Source of the DNA: Methylobacterium aquaticum
Lineage (GTDB): Bacteria; Pseudomonadota; Alphaproteobacteria; Rhizobiales; Beijerinckiaceae
Reading direction: 5' to 3'
Length of the DNA: 64,000 nucleotides
Assembly: GCF_016804325.1 (NCBI RefSeq)
Contig: NZ_CP043627.1
Location: 2,617,001 to 2,681,000, forward strand
Position 1 is the stretch's first letter, and each line of letters opens with the position of its first letter. Both the position numbers and the translations under genes were made by a program. Below the pieces are notes generated by a model. It did not search any database, was not told the origin of the DNA, and saw only the letters and a list, made by a program, of their open reading frames with translations. Below, in pieces: positions 52,153 through 61,677 of the stretch.

Positions 52153-52650
52153 ATGCCCGTGCGTCTGATCGGTGGCGGATTCGTCGGGATCACCCTCGTC
52201 GCGGCGAGCACGCTCGCCGCCGCCGACACCTTGCCGGCGCGCAAGGCCGGCCTGTGGGAGAGCAAGACCGTCTCGGCGGAGGGCAACACCACCGCCCGCC
52301 AGTGCATCGACGACAAGACGGACCAGATGGCGCAAGGGGCGCTCGGCGCCGGGCAGTGCTCGAAGCGCGATTTCGTCAAGACGAGCACCGGCTACAAGGG
52401 CGAGACCGAGTGCAAGATCGGCCCGATCTCGGCCAGCGGCACCAGCGTGATCACCGGCGACTTCGCCAGCAAGGTCCACATGGACGTGGACACGACGCTG
52501 ACCGGCATCCCCAACATGAAGGAGCCGGTCCGGCGCAAGATGGTGATCGACGCCACCTATCTCGGTCCGTGCGAGGCGGGGCAGAGCCCGGGCGACATCA
52601 TTTTGCCGGATGGGAAGATCGTGAAGATGCCGTCAGCGGGGCCGCGTTAG
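52153..52650 (+). CDS. DUF3617-family exported protein
   Basis: The 165-aa protein has a signal peptide (about 1-24, cleaved near AAA-DT) followed by the DUF3617 pattern ARKAGLWESKTVSAEGNTTARQCIDDKTDQM and spaced cysteines (C50, C69, C86, C139 or near), probably forming disulfides in the periplasm. The function of the family is unknown. A ribosome binding site (AGGGAGGCTCC) precedes the ATG. Confidence 0.85.
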   Translation: MPVRLIGGGFVGITLVAASTLAAADTLPARKAGLWESKTVSAEGNTTARQCIDDKTDQMAQGALGAGQCSKRDFVKTSTGYKGETECKIGPISASGTSVITGDFASKVHMDVDTTLTGIPNMKEPVRRKMVIDATYLGPCEAGQSPGDIILPDGKIVKMPSAGPR

Positions 52651-52894
52651 AGGTCGATCGGGATTGATTAGAGCGAGACGGCGGACATATCTCACTCCGC
52701 GGCGAGTCCGCCGCGGGCAACAGATAGTATTGGGTAATTTCTCAGACTGACAACGCTAAAGGTCCTTATTGGCCTCCTTGATTCGGCAGTTGAAAGCCCG
52801 TTTTTAATTTTTCTTGTACGGCATTTTATTTACATGGAATTTGCTACGATGAAACAAAATATTTAATATTATACAAAATCATTCCAATCAAGAC
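52651..52894. other. transition into an AT-rich island
   Basis: A GC-rich hairpin-like stretch (CCGCGGCGAGTCCGCCGCGG near 52701) follows the DUF3617 gene, after which base composition drops sharply. No gene is visible. Confidence 0.35.
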
Positions 52895-53089
52895 TTAGTA
52901 TATATTTACAGATCGCGCTGGGCGCTTTATAAGCGAGCCGCTCAACTCTGCTGTTGGTGCCGTCTTAATCGACCGATTATACGTGGCGCTATGACCGAAC
53001 ATAAATATTGGCCTACGCTCTGTGAGCGAAGAAAATAAAATCTCAAAATTTTCTGGCATTTCAGCATAGTCAGGGGATTTTTCGAGCAT
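52895..53089 (-). CDS. small orphan protein in the AT-rich island
   Basis: The 64-aa frame is preceded by a well-placed ribosome binding site (AGGAG, 6 nt before ATG). The product has no recognised family, no signal peptide and a basic C-terminus (SLIKRPARSVNIY). Its composition differs strongly from the host genes on either side. Length and lack of homology knowledge keep confidence low. Confidence 0.4.
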   Translation of the reverse strand: MLEKSPDYAEMPENFEILFSSLTERRPIFMFGHSATYNRSIKTAPTAELSGSLIKRPARSVNIY

Positions 53090-53259
53090 GATGCGCTCCT
53101 ATGCAGAAATCAGAAATCGTCTTACAATATTATCTCAATAAACAAATCGATATTGCCGTAATAACTTCGATAATATTTCGACTTAAGAAAAAATTAGAGA
53201 TAATTCGATACAATTATCAGGCTATAGCATGATCTCAATGCAGATTTGAGAGGCGGCAG

Positions 53260-54117
53260 ATGATTCCGGCGAGTGCGGCTTCCGACGTGAGAATGACATC
53301 GAGCGCCATTGCGCTGAAAATGCTCAACGAAACGATAGTCACGTCTAAACAAACTTCCTTCAAACAGGCTGCCGCAGCTCTCGATACGACATCGAAGGTG
53401 GCTAAGATCGCATCGACTAGAACGTTGGATGCAATTACAAACCTCAAACGCCTCGACAGGAATATTACATCCGAAGACTTAGCAGCGATGACGCCAACCG
53501 ATCGATTTGCCATGCAGTTTGTGGCATCCGCCCCATACCTTGAGCTCCCGAGCAGCATGCTGAAGGAATCCATCTCGGCTAAGGACGAGGCGTTCATGCG
53601 CGGATTGGGTGCGAATGGCTGGGTGGCACACTACGCCCCGAAACTATCGCCAGAGGCTTTTGAAGCGGCAGCGCGGAAGAGCCTGGATTTGATGCTGCCA
53701 AATAACGGCGTTGTAGAAAATTACCTATACTATAAGGACGCATTTGAGGATGTAAATACTAAATTTGTTTTATCGAACGTCGACAATCACACGCTCGTTG
53801 GGCGAGACGCCCTCGAAACAACAAGGCATGCGTATCAAATTCAAATGTCTCTACGGCATGCTCTAGATACAGGAAACATTGCATTTAGCCGCCCAGAAGA
53901 CGAAGTCGGACTTGACTATATCGGTGTCTCGTATGATATGTATAAAGATGGTAAATTTGAAGGAAACATGCTTAATTATACGCAAAACAGTGATTATTTA
54001 CAAACAAAACAACTAGAAAGAACTGTCATTTACACATGGAATATAGGACTCCTGGGATTTCTCGCAAAATTCGATCTACTCAGCCTGAACGAAATAGAAA
54101 GAAAACAATTAAGATAG
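53260..54117 (+). CDS. uncharacterised protein in the AT-rich island
   Basis: The 285-aa protein is soluble, with a helical N-terminal third (TSSAIALKMLNETIVTSKQTSFKQAAAALDTTSKVAKIA) and a mixed remainder containing YLYYKDAFEDVNTKFVLSNVDNHTLVGRD and LERTVIYTWNIGLLGFLAKFDLLSLNEIERKQLR. No signal, membrane segment or catalytic motif is recognised. Codon use is AT-rich next to very GC-rich mfd, a sign of acquisition from elsewhere. It ends in front of a terminator shared with the convergent mfd gene. Confidence 0.6.
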   Translation: MIPASAASDVRMTSSAIALKMLNETIVTSKQTSFKQAAAALDTTSKVAKIASTRTLDAITNLKRLDRNITSEDLAAMTPTDRFAMQFVASAPYLELPSSMLKESISAKDEAFMRGLGANGWVAHYAPKLSPEAFEAAARKSLDLMLPNNGVVENYLYYKDAFEDVNTKFVLSNVDNHTLVGRDALETTRHAYQIQMSLRHALDTGNIAFSRPEDEVGLDYIGVSYDMYKDGKFEGNMLNYTQNSDYLQTKQLERTVIYTWNIGLLGFLAKFDLLSLNEIERKQLR

Positions 54118-54229
54118 CAACTGTCGCCCAGAAATAAAATCGGCGGCAGTTGTCGCAGGGTGTTAATTTTATAACACACTGCGCGCAGCTCTATAGGTTG
54201 AGCTTACTCGCCGCTTCTATCTAAGGTAG

Positions 54230-54261
54230 GAGAGGCGGCTCTCCGCCGCCTCTCTCTTTTT
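54230..54261 (+). terminator. terminator between the orphan gene and mfd
   Basis: GAGAGGCGG and CCGCCTCTC form a stem with a 7-nt loop followed by TCTTTTT, a good Rho-independent terminator for the plus-strand gene; it ends 3 bp before the mfd stop codon. Confidence 0.75.
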
Positions 54262-54264
54262 GCC

Positions 54265-57200
54265 TCACGCCGCCTTCTTCCGCGTGATCAGCTTCACCAG
54301 ATCCCGCAAAATCGCCGTCGTCTCCTTCAACCGCTCCGCCACCGTGGCGAGGTCGCGGATGAACACCACGCTCATGTCCGGCCGCACCTTGGCGAAGGAG
54401 CGCTGGTCGGCGATGTAGCCGGCGAGCTTGGCCGGGTTGGCGAAGGCGCGGTCGCGGAAGTGCATGACGATGCCCTTCGGGCCGGCCTCGACCTTCTCGA
54501 CATTGGTCTCGCGGCACAGGATCTTGATCGTCACGATCTTGAGAAGCTCTTCCACCTCCGGCGGCATCGGGCCGAAGCGGTCGATCATCTCGGCGCCGAA
54601 GCTCTCGAGCTCCCGGTCGTTCTCCAGCGTCGCGAGGCGGCGATAGAGGCCGAGCCGCACCGAGAGATCCGAGACGTATTCCTCCGGCATGGTGACGGGG
54701 GCGCCGAGCGCGATGGTCGGCGACCATTGCTCGTCGGTCGGCAGCGCGTTGCCGGACTTGAGCGCCGCGACCGCGCTCTCCAGCATCTGCTGGTAGAGCT
54801 CGTAGCCCACTTCCTTGACGTGGCCGGACTGCTCGTCGCCGAGCAGGTTGCCGGCCCCGCGGATGTCGAGGTCGTGGCTGGCGAGCTGGAAGCCGGCGCC
54901 CAGCGTGTCGAGGGATTGCAGCACGCTCAAGCGCCGTTCCGCCTGCACCGTCAGGGGCTTGCCCTCGGGCGTGGTGAACAGCGCGTAGGCCCGGGCCTTG
55001 GAGCGGCCGACGCGGCCGCGCAGCTGGTAGAGCTGGGCAAGGCCGAACATGTCGGCGCGGTGGACGATCAGCGTGTTGGCGGTCGGGATGTCGAGGCCGG
55101 ATTCGACGATCGTGGTGGCGAGCAGGATGTCGTACTGGCCCTCGTAGAAGGCCGTCATCACGTCCTCGAGCTGGCCCGCCGCCATCTGGCCGTGGGCCAC
55201 CGCCACCTTGGCCTCGGGCACCTCCCGGTCGAGGAAGCGCTTGACCTCCTCCAGGTGCTCGATGCGCGGCACGACGTAGAAGGCCTGGCCGCCGCGGTAG
55301 CGCTCGCGCAGCAGCGCCTCGCGGATCGAGAGCGGATCGAACGGCATCACGAAGGTGCGCACCGCGAGCCGATCGACCGGCGGCGTCGCGATGATCGAGA
55401 GTTCGCGCACCCCGGTCATGGCGAGCTGGAGCGTGCGCGGGATCGGCGTGGCGGAGAGCGTCAGGACGTGGACCTCCGACTTCAGCGCCTTCAGCCGCTC
55501 CTTGTGGGCGACGCCGAAATGCTGCTCCTCGTCGATGATGATGAGGCCGAGATCCTTGAACACGATGTTCTTGGCCAAGAGCGCGTGGGTGCCGACCACG
55601 ATGTCGACCGAGCCGTCGGCCAGCCCCTCCCGGACCTTCTTCAGATCGGCATTGCCGACGAAGCGGGAGGCCTGCGCCACGTTGACCGGCAGGCCCTTGA
55701 ACCGGGCCTCGAAGGTGCGGGCGTGCTGGCGCGCCAGCAGGGTGGTGGGTACCACCACCGCCACCTGCTTGCCCGAGAGCGCGGTGACGAAGGCGGCGCG
55801 GAGCGCCACCTCCGTCTTGCCGAAGCCGACATCGCCGCAGACCAGCCGGTCCATCGGCCGGCCGGAGGTGAGGTCGCCGAGCGTCGCGGCGATCGCCGCC
55901 TCCTGGTCCTCGGTCTCTTCGTAGGGGAATCGGGCGGCGAACTCGCCGTAGGTGCCTTCCGGCGGGGCCATCTTCGGGGCGGATTTCAGGAAGCGCTCGG
56001 CCGCGACCTTGATGAGGGCGCCGGCCATCTCCATGATCCGGCGCTTGAGCTTGGCCTTGCGCGCCTGCCAGGCCCCGCCGCCGAGCTTGTCGAGGGCGAC
56101 GTCCGCATCCTCCGAGCCGTAGCGGGTCAGAAGCTCGATATTCTCGACCGGGAGCAGCAGCAGGCCGCCGCTATACTGGATCTCCAGGCAGTCGTGGGGG
56201 GCGCCCGCCGCCGTCACGGTCTTCAGCCCGATGAACCGCCCGATGCCGTGATCGGCATGGACCACGAGGTCGCCCGGCGCGAGCGCCTGCACCTCCAGGA
56301 TCACGTCCTGCGGGCGCTTGGCCTTGCGCTTGGGCCGGACCAGCCGGTCGCCGAGGATGTCGCCCTCGGCCACCACGGCGAGCTGGCCGGCGGAGAAGCC
56401 GCCCTCCAGGCCCCAGACCGCGACGCCGAGATCCTGGCCGCGCTTCATCGCCAGGATGTCGGAGAGCCGGGTGATGGTCTTCGGCTTCGGCAGGCCGTGC
56501 TCGGTCAAGACGCCGCAGAGCCGGTCGCGCGAGCCCTCCGACCACGCCGCCAGGACGACGTGATGGCCCGACGCCTGGAGATCGCGCACGTGGCCCACCG
56601 CGGCGTCGAAGACGTTGACGCCCTCCTGCGCCCGCTCCGGCGCGAAGCTGCGGCCGGGCACGCCCTCGCAATCGATCAGCTTGCGGCCCGAAACCTCCGG
56701 TACGTCGAAGGGGGCAAGCCGCGCGACCGTGGCGCCGTCGATCCGCTTCGCCCACTCGTTCGGCGACAGGTAGAGCGCGTCGGGCTTGAGCGGCTTGTAG
56801 GGGGCGGTGCCGCTCTGGCGCTCCTTCAAGGCCTCGCAGCGGGCGTCGTAATACTCTTGCACCTGGGCCAGGCGCTCGGCCACCGCGTCGTCGACCTGGT
56901 GGTCGAGGATGAGGGGCACGCCGGCGACGTAGTCGAACAGCGTGTCGAGCTTGTCATAGAACAGCGGCATCCAGTGCTCGAGGCCGGCATAGCGCCGGCC
57001 CTCACTGATCGTCTCGTAGAGCCGGTCGTCGCGGGTCGCGGCGCCGAAGGTCGTGACGTAGCCCTGGCGGAAGCGCCGGATCGTCTCGGTGGTGAGCTGC
57101 ACCTCGCTCATCGGCACGAGGTCGAGGGAGCGCAATTGCCCGATGGTGCGCTGGGTCTCGGGATCGAAGGCGCGGATCGATTCGAGGGTGTCGCCGAAGA

Positions 57201-57867
57201 AATCGAGGCGGACCGGGTTCGGGAGCCCCGGCGGCGACAGGTCGATGATGCCGCCGCGCACCGCGTATTCGCCGGTATCGCGCACGGTGCCGGTGCGCAG
57301 GAAGCCGTTGGCCTCGAGCCAGGCGACGATCTGGTCGGTATCGAGCGCGTTGCCGGGCGCGGCCGAGAAGGTCTCGACGGCGATGCGGGATTTCGGCGGC
57401 ACCCTTTGCACCAGGGCGTTGACCGTGGTGGTGAGGATGCGCGGCTTCTCGGCCGAGGAGCGGGTGCGGGCGAGCCGCGAGAGCGCCGTCATGCGCTGGG
57501 CCGCGATGGCGGGATTCGGCGAGATCCGGTCGTAGGGCTGGCAGTCCCAGGCCGGAACGCTCATCACCTCGATCTCGGGCGCCACGAAGGACAATGCGCT
57601 GGCGAAGGCCGCCGAGCGGGTGCCGTCCCGGGCGACGTGGACCAGGACCGCCGGCCCCTCCGAGACCTGCGACAGGGCGCGGGCGAGATCGGCCACCACC
57701 AGGGCGTCGAACCCGTCCGGCACGCGCGCCAGCGTCGCGCTGTCGCCGGCCTTCAGCGCCTCCACGGCCTTGGTCAAGGCGGCGGATTTCGGCAGGGCGA
57801 AGCGGGCGGCTGCGGGCTTCTTCGGGGCTGCGGGCGGGGCGGGGGGCTTGGGGGCGGGCTTGGCCAT
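54265..57867 (-). CDS. mfd: transcription-repair coupling factor Mfd
   Basis: The 1200-aa ATP-dependent translocase removes RNA polymerase stalled at DNA lesions and recruits UvrA. The layout is complete: an N-terminal UvrB-like module with a QPYDRISPNPA stretch, the RNA-polymerase-interaction (CarD-like) domain around 530-590 (LAPGDLVVHADHGIGRFIGL), the RecG-like motor with Walker A GDVGFGKTEVALRAAF, DEEQHFG (DEEQ box), SATPIPRTLQLA and RGRVGRSKARAYA, and the C-terminal UvrA-binding-masking domain. It ends in a lysine/alanine tail. It is followed on the same strand only by the window's terminator region. Confidence 0.96.
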   Translation of the reverse strand: MAKPAPKPPAPPAAPKKPAAARFALPKSAALTKAVEALKAGDSATLARVPDGFDALVVADLARALSQVSEGPAVLVHVARDGTRSAAFASALSFVAPEIEVMSVPAWDCQPYDRISPNPAIAAQRMTALSRLARTRSSAEKPRILTTTVNALVQRVPPKSRIAVETFSAAPGNALDTDQIVAWLEANGFLRTGTVRDTGEYAVRGGIIDLSPPGLPNPVRLDFFGDTLESIRAFDPETQRTIGQLRSLDLVPMSEVQLTTETIRRFRQGYVTTFGAATRDDRLYETISEGRRYAGLEHWMPLFYDKLDTLFDYVAGVPLILDHQVDDAVAERLAQVQEYYDARCEALKERQSGTAPYKPLKPDALYLSPNEWAKRIDGATVARLAPFDVPEVSGRKLIDCEGVPGRSFAPERAQEGVNVFDAAVGHVRDLQASGHHVVLAAWSEGSRDRLCGVLTEHGLPKPKTITRLSDILAMKRGQDLGVAVWGLEGGFSAGQLAVVAEGDILGDRLVRPKRKAKRPQDVILEVQALAPGDLVVHADHGIGRFIGLKTVTAAGAPHDCLEIQYSGGLLLLPVENIELLTRYGSEDADVALDKLGGGAWQARKAKLKRRIMEMAGALIKVAAERFLKSAPKMAPPEGTYGEFAARFPYEETEDQEAAIAATLGDLTSGRPMDRLVCGDVGFGKTEVALRAAFVTALSGKQVAVVVPTTLLARQHARTFEARFKGLPVNVAQASRFVGNADLKKVREGLADGSVDIVVGTHALLAKNIVFKDLGLIIIDEEQHFGVAHKERLKALKSEVHVLTLSATPIPRTLQLAMTGVRELSIIATPPVDRLAVRTFVMPFDPLSIREALLRERYRGGQAFYVVPRIEHLEEVKRFLDREVPEAKVAVAHGQMAAGQLEDVMTAFYEGQYDILLATTIVESGLDIPTANTLIVHRADMFGLAQLYQLRGRVGRSKARAYALFTTPEGKPLTVQAERRLSVLQSLDTLGAGFQLASHDLDIRGAGNLLGDEQSGHVKEVGYELYQQMLESAVAALKSGNALPTDEQWSPTIALGAPVTMPEEYVSDLSVRLGLYRRLATLENDRELESFGAEMIDRFGPMPPEVEELLKIVTIKILCRETNVEKVEAGPKGIVMHFRDRAFANPAKLAGYIADQRSFAKVRPDMSVVFIRDLATVAERLKETTAILRDLVKLITRKKAA

Positions 57868-57965
57868 CGGGTCTTCAGCGGGTCTTTACGCGAGCGGAGC
57901 GGGCAGGGGGCGTCAACAGCGGGTCGTCGGATCGATCAACGCATCAGGACGGGGCGCGGGACTTG

Positions 57966-58155
57966 AACCCTCCCCCCTCTGCGGGGGAGGGTGCCCGGCG
58001 GAGCCGGGCGGGAGAGGGGAACCCGCTTCCGGATATAGCGGAACCGTTCTGAAGGGGGCCCACTGGATCAACGTCGCGCTGCCCCTCTCGGCGGGACTTC
58101 GTCCCGCTGCGCTCGCATCCGCTCGCCACCCTCCCCCGCAGAGGGGGGGAGGGTT
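57966..58155. repeat. long inverted-repeat element between sdhE and mfd
   Basis: The ends AACCCTCCCCCCTCTGCGGG and CCCGCAGAGGGGGGAGGGTT (with one extra G) are inverted copies over about 27 bp, and the inner parts (GAGCCGGGCGGGAGAGGGG and CCCCTCTCGGCGGGACTTCG) also pair in part. It is another dispersed palindromic element, placed between the sdhE stop and the mfd start. Confidence 0.75.
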
Positions 58156-58184
58156 CAGACCCGCGCCTCATTGGGAAGCCGATC

Positions 58185-58481
58185 TCACAGATCCACCGGC
58201 GCCCCGTGCTGATGGAACGCCTTCATTCGGCGATAGACTGCGGTGTCGTAGTTCGACGGAACCTCGGCCTCGTCGGTGATCCAGCGGAACAGATCCCGGT
58301 CCGGCACCTCGATCAGCAGCTCGAAATCGTCGAGCTCCTCCTCCGTGAGGGTCCCGATCTCGGCATCCGCGAAGCGGCCCATGATCAGGTCCATCTCCCG
58401 GGTGCCCCGGTGCCAGGAGCGGTAGAGCGTGCGGCGGCGGCGCGGATCGAGGTCGGCGCTGGTGCGGGTGGTGCCGGTCAT
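58185..58481 (-). CDS. sdhE: succinate dehydrogenase assembly factor SdhE (DUF339)
   Basis: The 98-aa protein has the diagnostic RGTREMD motif (RGxxEMD) near residue 25 that is needed to attach FAD to SdhA, and the five-helix fold length of the family. It promotes covalent flavinylation of succinate dehydrogenase. It is upstream of mfd on the same strand and divergent from recG, an arrangement common in alphaproteobacteria. Confidence 0.92.
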   Translation of the reverse strand: MTGTTRTSADLDPRRRRTLYRSWHRGTREMDLIMGRFADAEIGTLTEEELDDFELLIEVPDRDLFRWITDEAEVPSNYDTAVYRRMKAFHQHGAPVDL

Positions 58482-58648
58482 CGCGAGATCAAATCCTCGG
58501 GCTGGTCCGGAGCGGCTTTACCGCCCGGGGCGCGGGTGCGAAACCCCGCCACCTGATATGGGATTCGTCGCAGCCTGCGACACCCGCAAGGCCGCAACCG
58601 CGACCGTGTGGTGTATAGAGCCCCCGACTTTCCTCCGCCTCCGCCCCG

Positions 58649-60760
58649 ATGTCCCTGCGTCCCTCCCTGCTCGATCCCCTGTTCGCCCCCGCGACCGTGC
58701 TGCCGGGGGCCGGTCCCAAGGTCGCCGTGCTGATCGACAAGCTCGTCGGCACGCCGGAGCGCCCGGCCCGGGTGGTCGACCTCCTGTTCCACCTGCCGCA
58801 GCGCGGCATCGCCCGGCAGCTGCGCGGCTCGATCGCCGAGGCGCCGCCCGGCGAGCCGGTGACCCTCGGGGTGACCGTGGTGGCCCATCGCCCGCCGCAG
58901 ACGGCCGGCCGCAAGCCCTTCCGGGTGCTGGTCGAGGACCAGACCGGCGACATCACCCTGGTGTTCTTCAACCTGCCGCGTGCCCGCATCGAGAAGATGC
59001 TGCCGCTCGGCAGCCACCGCTACGTGTCGGGCCGGATCGAGCTGTGGGACGGCTTCCGCCAGATGGTGCATCCCTCGCGCATCCTCGACGAGAAGGGCCT
59101 GGCCGACCTGCCGGCGGTGGAGCCGATCTACGGCGCCACGGAAGGGCTGACCTCGCGGGCGATCGGCAAGCTCGCGGTCTCGGCCCTCGACCGGCTCCCC
59201 GTCCTGCCCGAATGGCAGGATCGATCCTTCCTCGACCGCCAGGGCTGGCCGGCCTTCGCCGACGCCTTGCGCACCGAGCACCGCCCGGCGGAGGCCGCCG
59301 AGACCGAGGAGGATCTGAAGACCCCGGCGCGGCGCCGCCTCGCTTACGACGAGTTGCTTGCCTCGCAATTGGCGCTCGCGCTCGTGCGCAGCCGGATGCA
59401 CCGGCCCCCCGGCCGCACCAATGTCGGCGACGGGGCATTGTCGGGGCGGATCGAGGCGGGCCTGCCGTTCGGGCTGACCGGCGCGCAGACCCGGGCGCTC
59501 GCCGAGATCCGCGGCGACATGGGCTCCGACCGGCGGATGCTGCGGCTGCTCCAGGGCGATGTCGGCTCGGGCAAGACCGCGGTGGCGCTCCTCGCCATGG
59601 CCTCCGCGATCGAGGCCGGCCGGCAGGCGGCGATGATGGCGCCGACCGAGATCCTGGCCCGTCAGCATGCCGAGCGCCTGCGGCCGATGGTGGAGGCGGT
59701 GGGGTTGAGGCTCGCGCTGCTCACCGGCCGCGACCGGGTGGCGGAGCGCCGGACGACGCTCGCGGGACTTGCCGACGGCTCGATCCACATCGTCGTCGGT
59801 ACCCACGCCCTGTTCCAGGACGACGTGGCGTTCCACGATCTCGGTCTCGCGGTGGTGGACGAGCAGCACCGCTTCGGCGTGCATCAGCGCCTGGCGCTGG
59901 GGGGCAAGGGCGAGGCGGTCGACATCCTGGTGATGACAGCGACGCCGATCCCCCGCACCCTGGCGCTGACCTATTTCGGCGACATGGAGGTCTCGGTCCT
60001 CGACGAGAAGCCGGCCGGCCGCCAGCCGATCAAGACGGTGCTGGTCTCGACCGATCGGATCGAGGAGGTGACGCTCGGCCTCGAGCGGGCGCTCGCCAAG
60101 GGCGACCGGGTCTACTGGATCTGCCCGCTCGTCGCCGAATCCGAATATGTCGACCTCGCCGCCGCCGAGGAGCGGTTTTCCGCGTTGCGCGAGCGCTTCG
60201 GCGCGGATGTCGGCCTCGTCCACGGCAAGATGCCGGGCAAGGACAAGGACGAGGCGATGGAGCGCTTCGCCGCCGGCGACACCAGGATCCTGGTCTCGAC
60301 CACCGTGGTGGAGGTCGGCGTGGACGTGCCGCAGGCCACCGTGATGGTGATCGAGCATGCCGAGCGCTTCGGCCTGGCGCAATTGCACCAGCTGCGCGGC
60401 CGGGTCGGGCGGGGCTCGGGCGCCTCGACCTGCCTCCTCCTGTTCAAGGGGCCGCTCGGCCAGGTCTCCCGGGCCCGGCTCGAAATGATGCGCGAGACCG
60501 AGGACGGCTTTCGCATCGCCGAGGAGGATCTTCGCCTGCGCGGCGAGGGCGAGGTGCTGGGCACCCGCCAGTCGGGGCTGGCCAATTTCCGCCTCGCCCG
60601 GCCGGAAGCCGACGGCGACCTGATCGTGGCGGCGCGGGACGACGCGCGGCTGATCGTCGAACGCGATCCGGGGCTGCAATCGGAGCGCGGGGAGGCGCTG
60701 CGGGCGTTGCTCTACCTGTTCGAGCGCGATGCGGCGGTGAAGCTGTTGCAGGCGGGGTAG
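58649..60760 (+). CDS. recG: ATP-dependent DNA helicase RecG
   Basis: The 703-aa helicase has the N-terminal wedge/OB domain (about 30-170, with VLVEDQTGDITLVFFNLPRARIEKM), Walker A GDVGSGKTAVALLAMA, DEQHRFGVHQR (DEQH box), TATPIPRTLAL, GKMPGKDKDEAM and the VGRGSGASTCLLLFKG motif VI with the C-terminal accessory region. RecG reverses stalled replication forks. It is divergent from sdhE; its own gene is single. Confidence 0.96.
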   Translation: MSLRPSLLDPLFAPATVLPGAGPKVAVLIDKLVGTPERPARVVDLLFHLPQRGIARQLRGSIAEAPPGEPVTLGVTVVAHRPPQTAGRKPFRVLVEDQTGDITLVFFNLPRARIEKMLPLGSHRYVSGRIELWDGFRQMVHPSRILDEKGLADLPAVEPIYGATEGLTSRAIGKLAVSALDRLPVLPEWQDRSFLDRQGWPAFADALRTEHRPAEAAETEEDLKTPARRRLAYDELLASQLALALVRSRMHRPPGRTNVGDGALSGRIEAGLPFGLTGAQTRALAEIRGDMGSDRRMLRLLQGDVGSGKTAVALLAMASAIEAGRQAAMMAPTEILARQHAERLRPMVEAVGLRLALLTGRDRVAERRTTLAGLADGSIHIVVGTHALFQDDVAFHDLGLAVVDEQHRFGVHQRLALGGKGEAVDILVMTATPIPRTLALTYFGDMEVSVLDEKPAGRQPIKTVLVSTDRIEEVTLGLERALAKGDRVYWICPLVAESEYVDLAAAEERFSALRERFGADVGLVHGKMPGKDKDEAMERFAAGDTRILVSTTVVEVGVDVPQATVMVIEHAERFGLAQLHQLRGRVGRGSGASTCLLLFKGPLGQVSRARLEMMRETEDGFRIAEEDLRLRGEGEVLGTRQSGLANFRLARPEADGDLIVAARDDARLIVERDPGLQSERGEALRALLYLFERDAAVKLLQAG

Positions 60761-61038
60761 GCGCGTTGCGCCCCTGCCGGCCCGCCAAGCAGGATGGTCG
60801 AAAAATCATCCATCCCTGCCGCCGGAATGTGCGCTGGAACACGCCGGACGCGAAGTCCCGGGCCTAACCTCCGCCCACCTCGCGAGGTCCTGATGCCGCC
60901 GCACGATCGTTCGGCGATCGGCCGCGGCGTTTCGTCCTGCCGCGACCCTCCAGTACCGACCCGACCTTTTCGCGACGTGGCGCCCTCGGCGGCTCCTGCG
61001 AGGCTCCGGAGTCCCACCCTGCCCGAAGGGGGTGCCCG

Positions 61039-61515
61039 ATGACCCATCCATGGCCCCATCACCACACCGACGGTTCGGTGCATTACACCCATTGCCGGCC
61101 CGAGACGGTGGAGGCCCTGCCGGCCACCGGGCAGGCCCGGCCCGACTGGCGCCGTCGCCTGCGCGGGGCCGCCGGCATGATCGGCGCGTCTAGCCTCGCC
61201 GCCGGGGCGATCTGGTTCGCCATGCTGTGCGACCCCACCGTGTCCCGCGCCGCCCTGCCGCCCTCGGCGGATGTCTGCACCAATGCCGGTCACGCCGTGC
61301 GGATCTGGTTCGACGCCGAGACCGCCCGGCGCGCCCGCGTCGCCGAGGCGCCCCACCAGCACGCCTTCAACAGCATGCTGCTGTGGTACCGCTCGGCCGA
61401 GGGCAAATGCGCCTCGGGCCGGACCCAGGAGGCGGTCAAGAGCTTCCAGGCCCTGGAGCGGATGATCGCCGGGTTCGAGGCGAACCGCGAGGACCGGGAC
61501 GAGGCGGGCCTCTGA
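61039..61515 (+). CDS. membrane-anchored hypothetical protein
   Basis: The 158-aa protein begins with a histidine-rich segment (PWPHHHTDGSVHYTH), then a basic stretch (WRRRLRG) and one transmembrane helix (about 47-63, MIGASSLAAGAIWFAML). The rest is a helical domain with two cysteines (DVCTNAGHAVRIWFDAET and EGKCASGRTQEA) that could pair in the periplasm. No family is recognised. It is followed by a dispersed repeat. Confidence 0.6.
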   Translation: MTHPWPHHHTDGSVHYTHCRPETVEALPATGQARPDWRRRLRGAAGMIGASSLAAGAIWFAMLCDPTVSRAALPPSADVCTNAGHAVRIWFDAETARRARVAEAPHQHAFNSMLLWYRSAEGKCASGRTQEAVKSFQALERMIAGFEANREDRDEAGL

Positions 61516-61554
61516 CGGCCTTGCGCGCCGGGCCCGTTCGCGCTTGGCTGCCCC

Positions 61555-61656
61555 AGAGCATGTTCCGACGAAGCGGATACCGGTTCGTCGGAGACAATGC
61601 GGCAAGATCAAACGCGCAGAGCAGCGCCCGATCGCACCACGGTCGGGCGCTGCTCT
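61555..61656. repeat. dispersed repeat with perfect 14-bp hairpin
   Basis: AGAGCATGTTCCGACGAAGC and the core GCGGATACCGGTTCG resemble the repeat at 11337-11439. It is followed by a perfect stem AGAGCAGCGCCCGA/TCGGGCGCTGCTCT (61618-61631 and 61643-61656, 11-nt loop). The hairpin lies 22 bp before the hydrolase ATG and would form in its leader. Confidence 0.6.
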
Positions 61657-61677
61657 CGCGATGACGGGAGGGGCGGA

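Noticed and set aside
54460..57966. 1168-codon open frame antisense to mfd
   Set aside because: Shadow of the fully conserved mfd gene.
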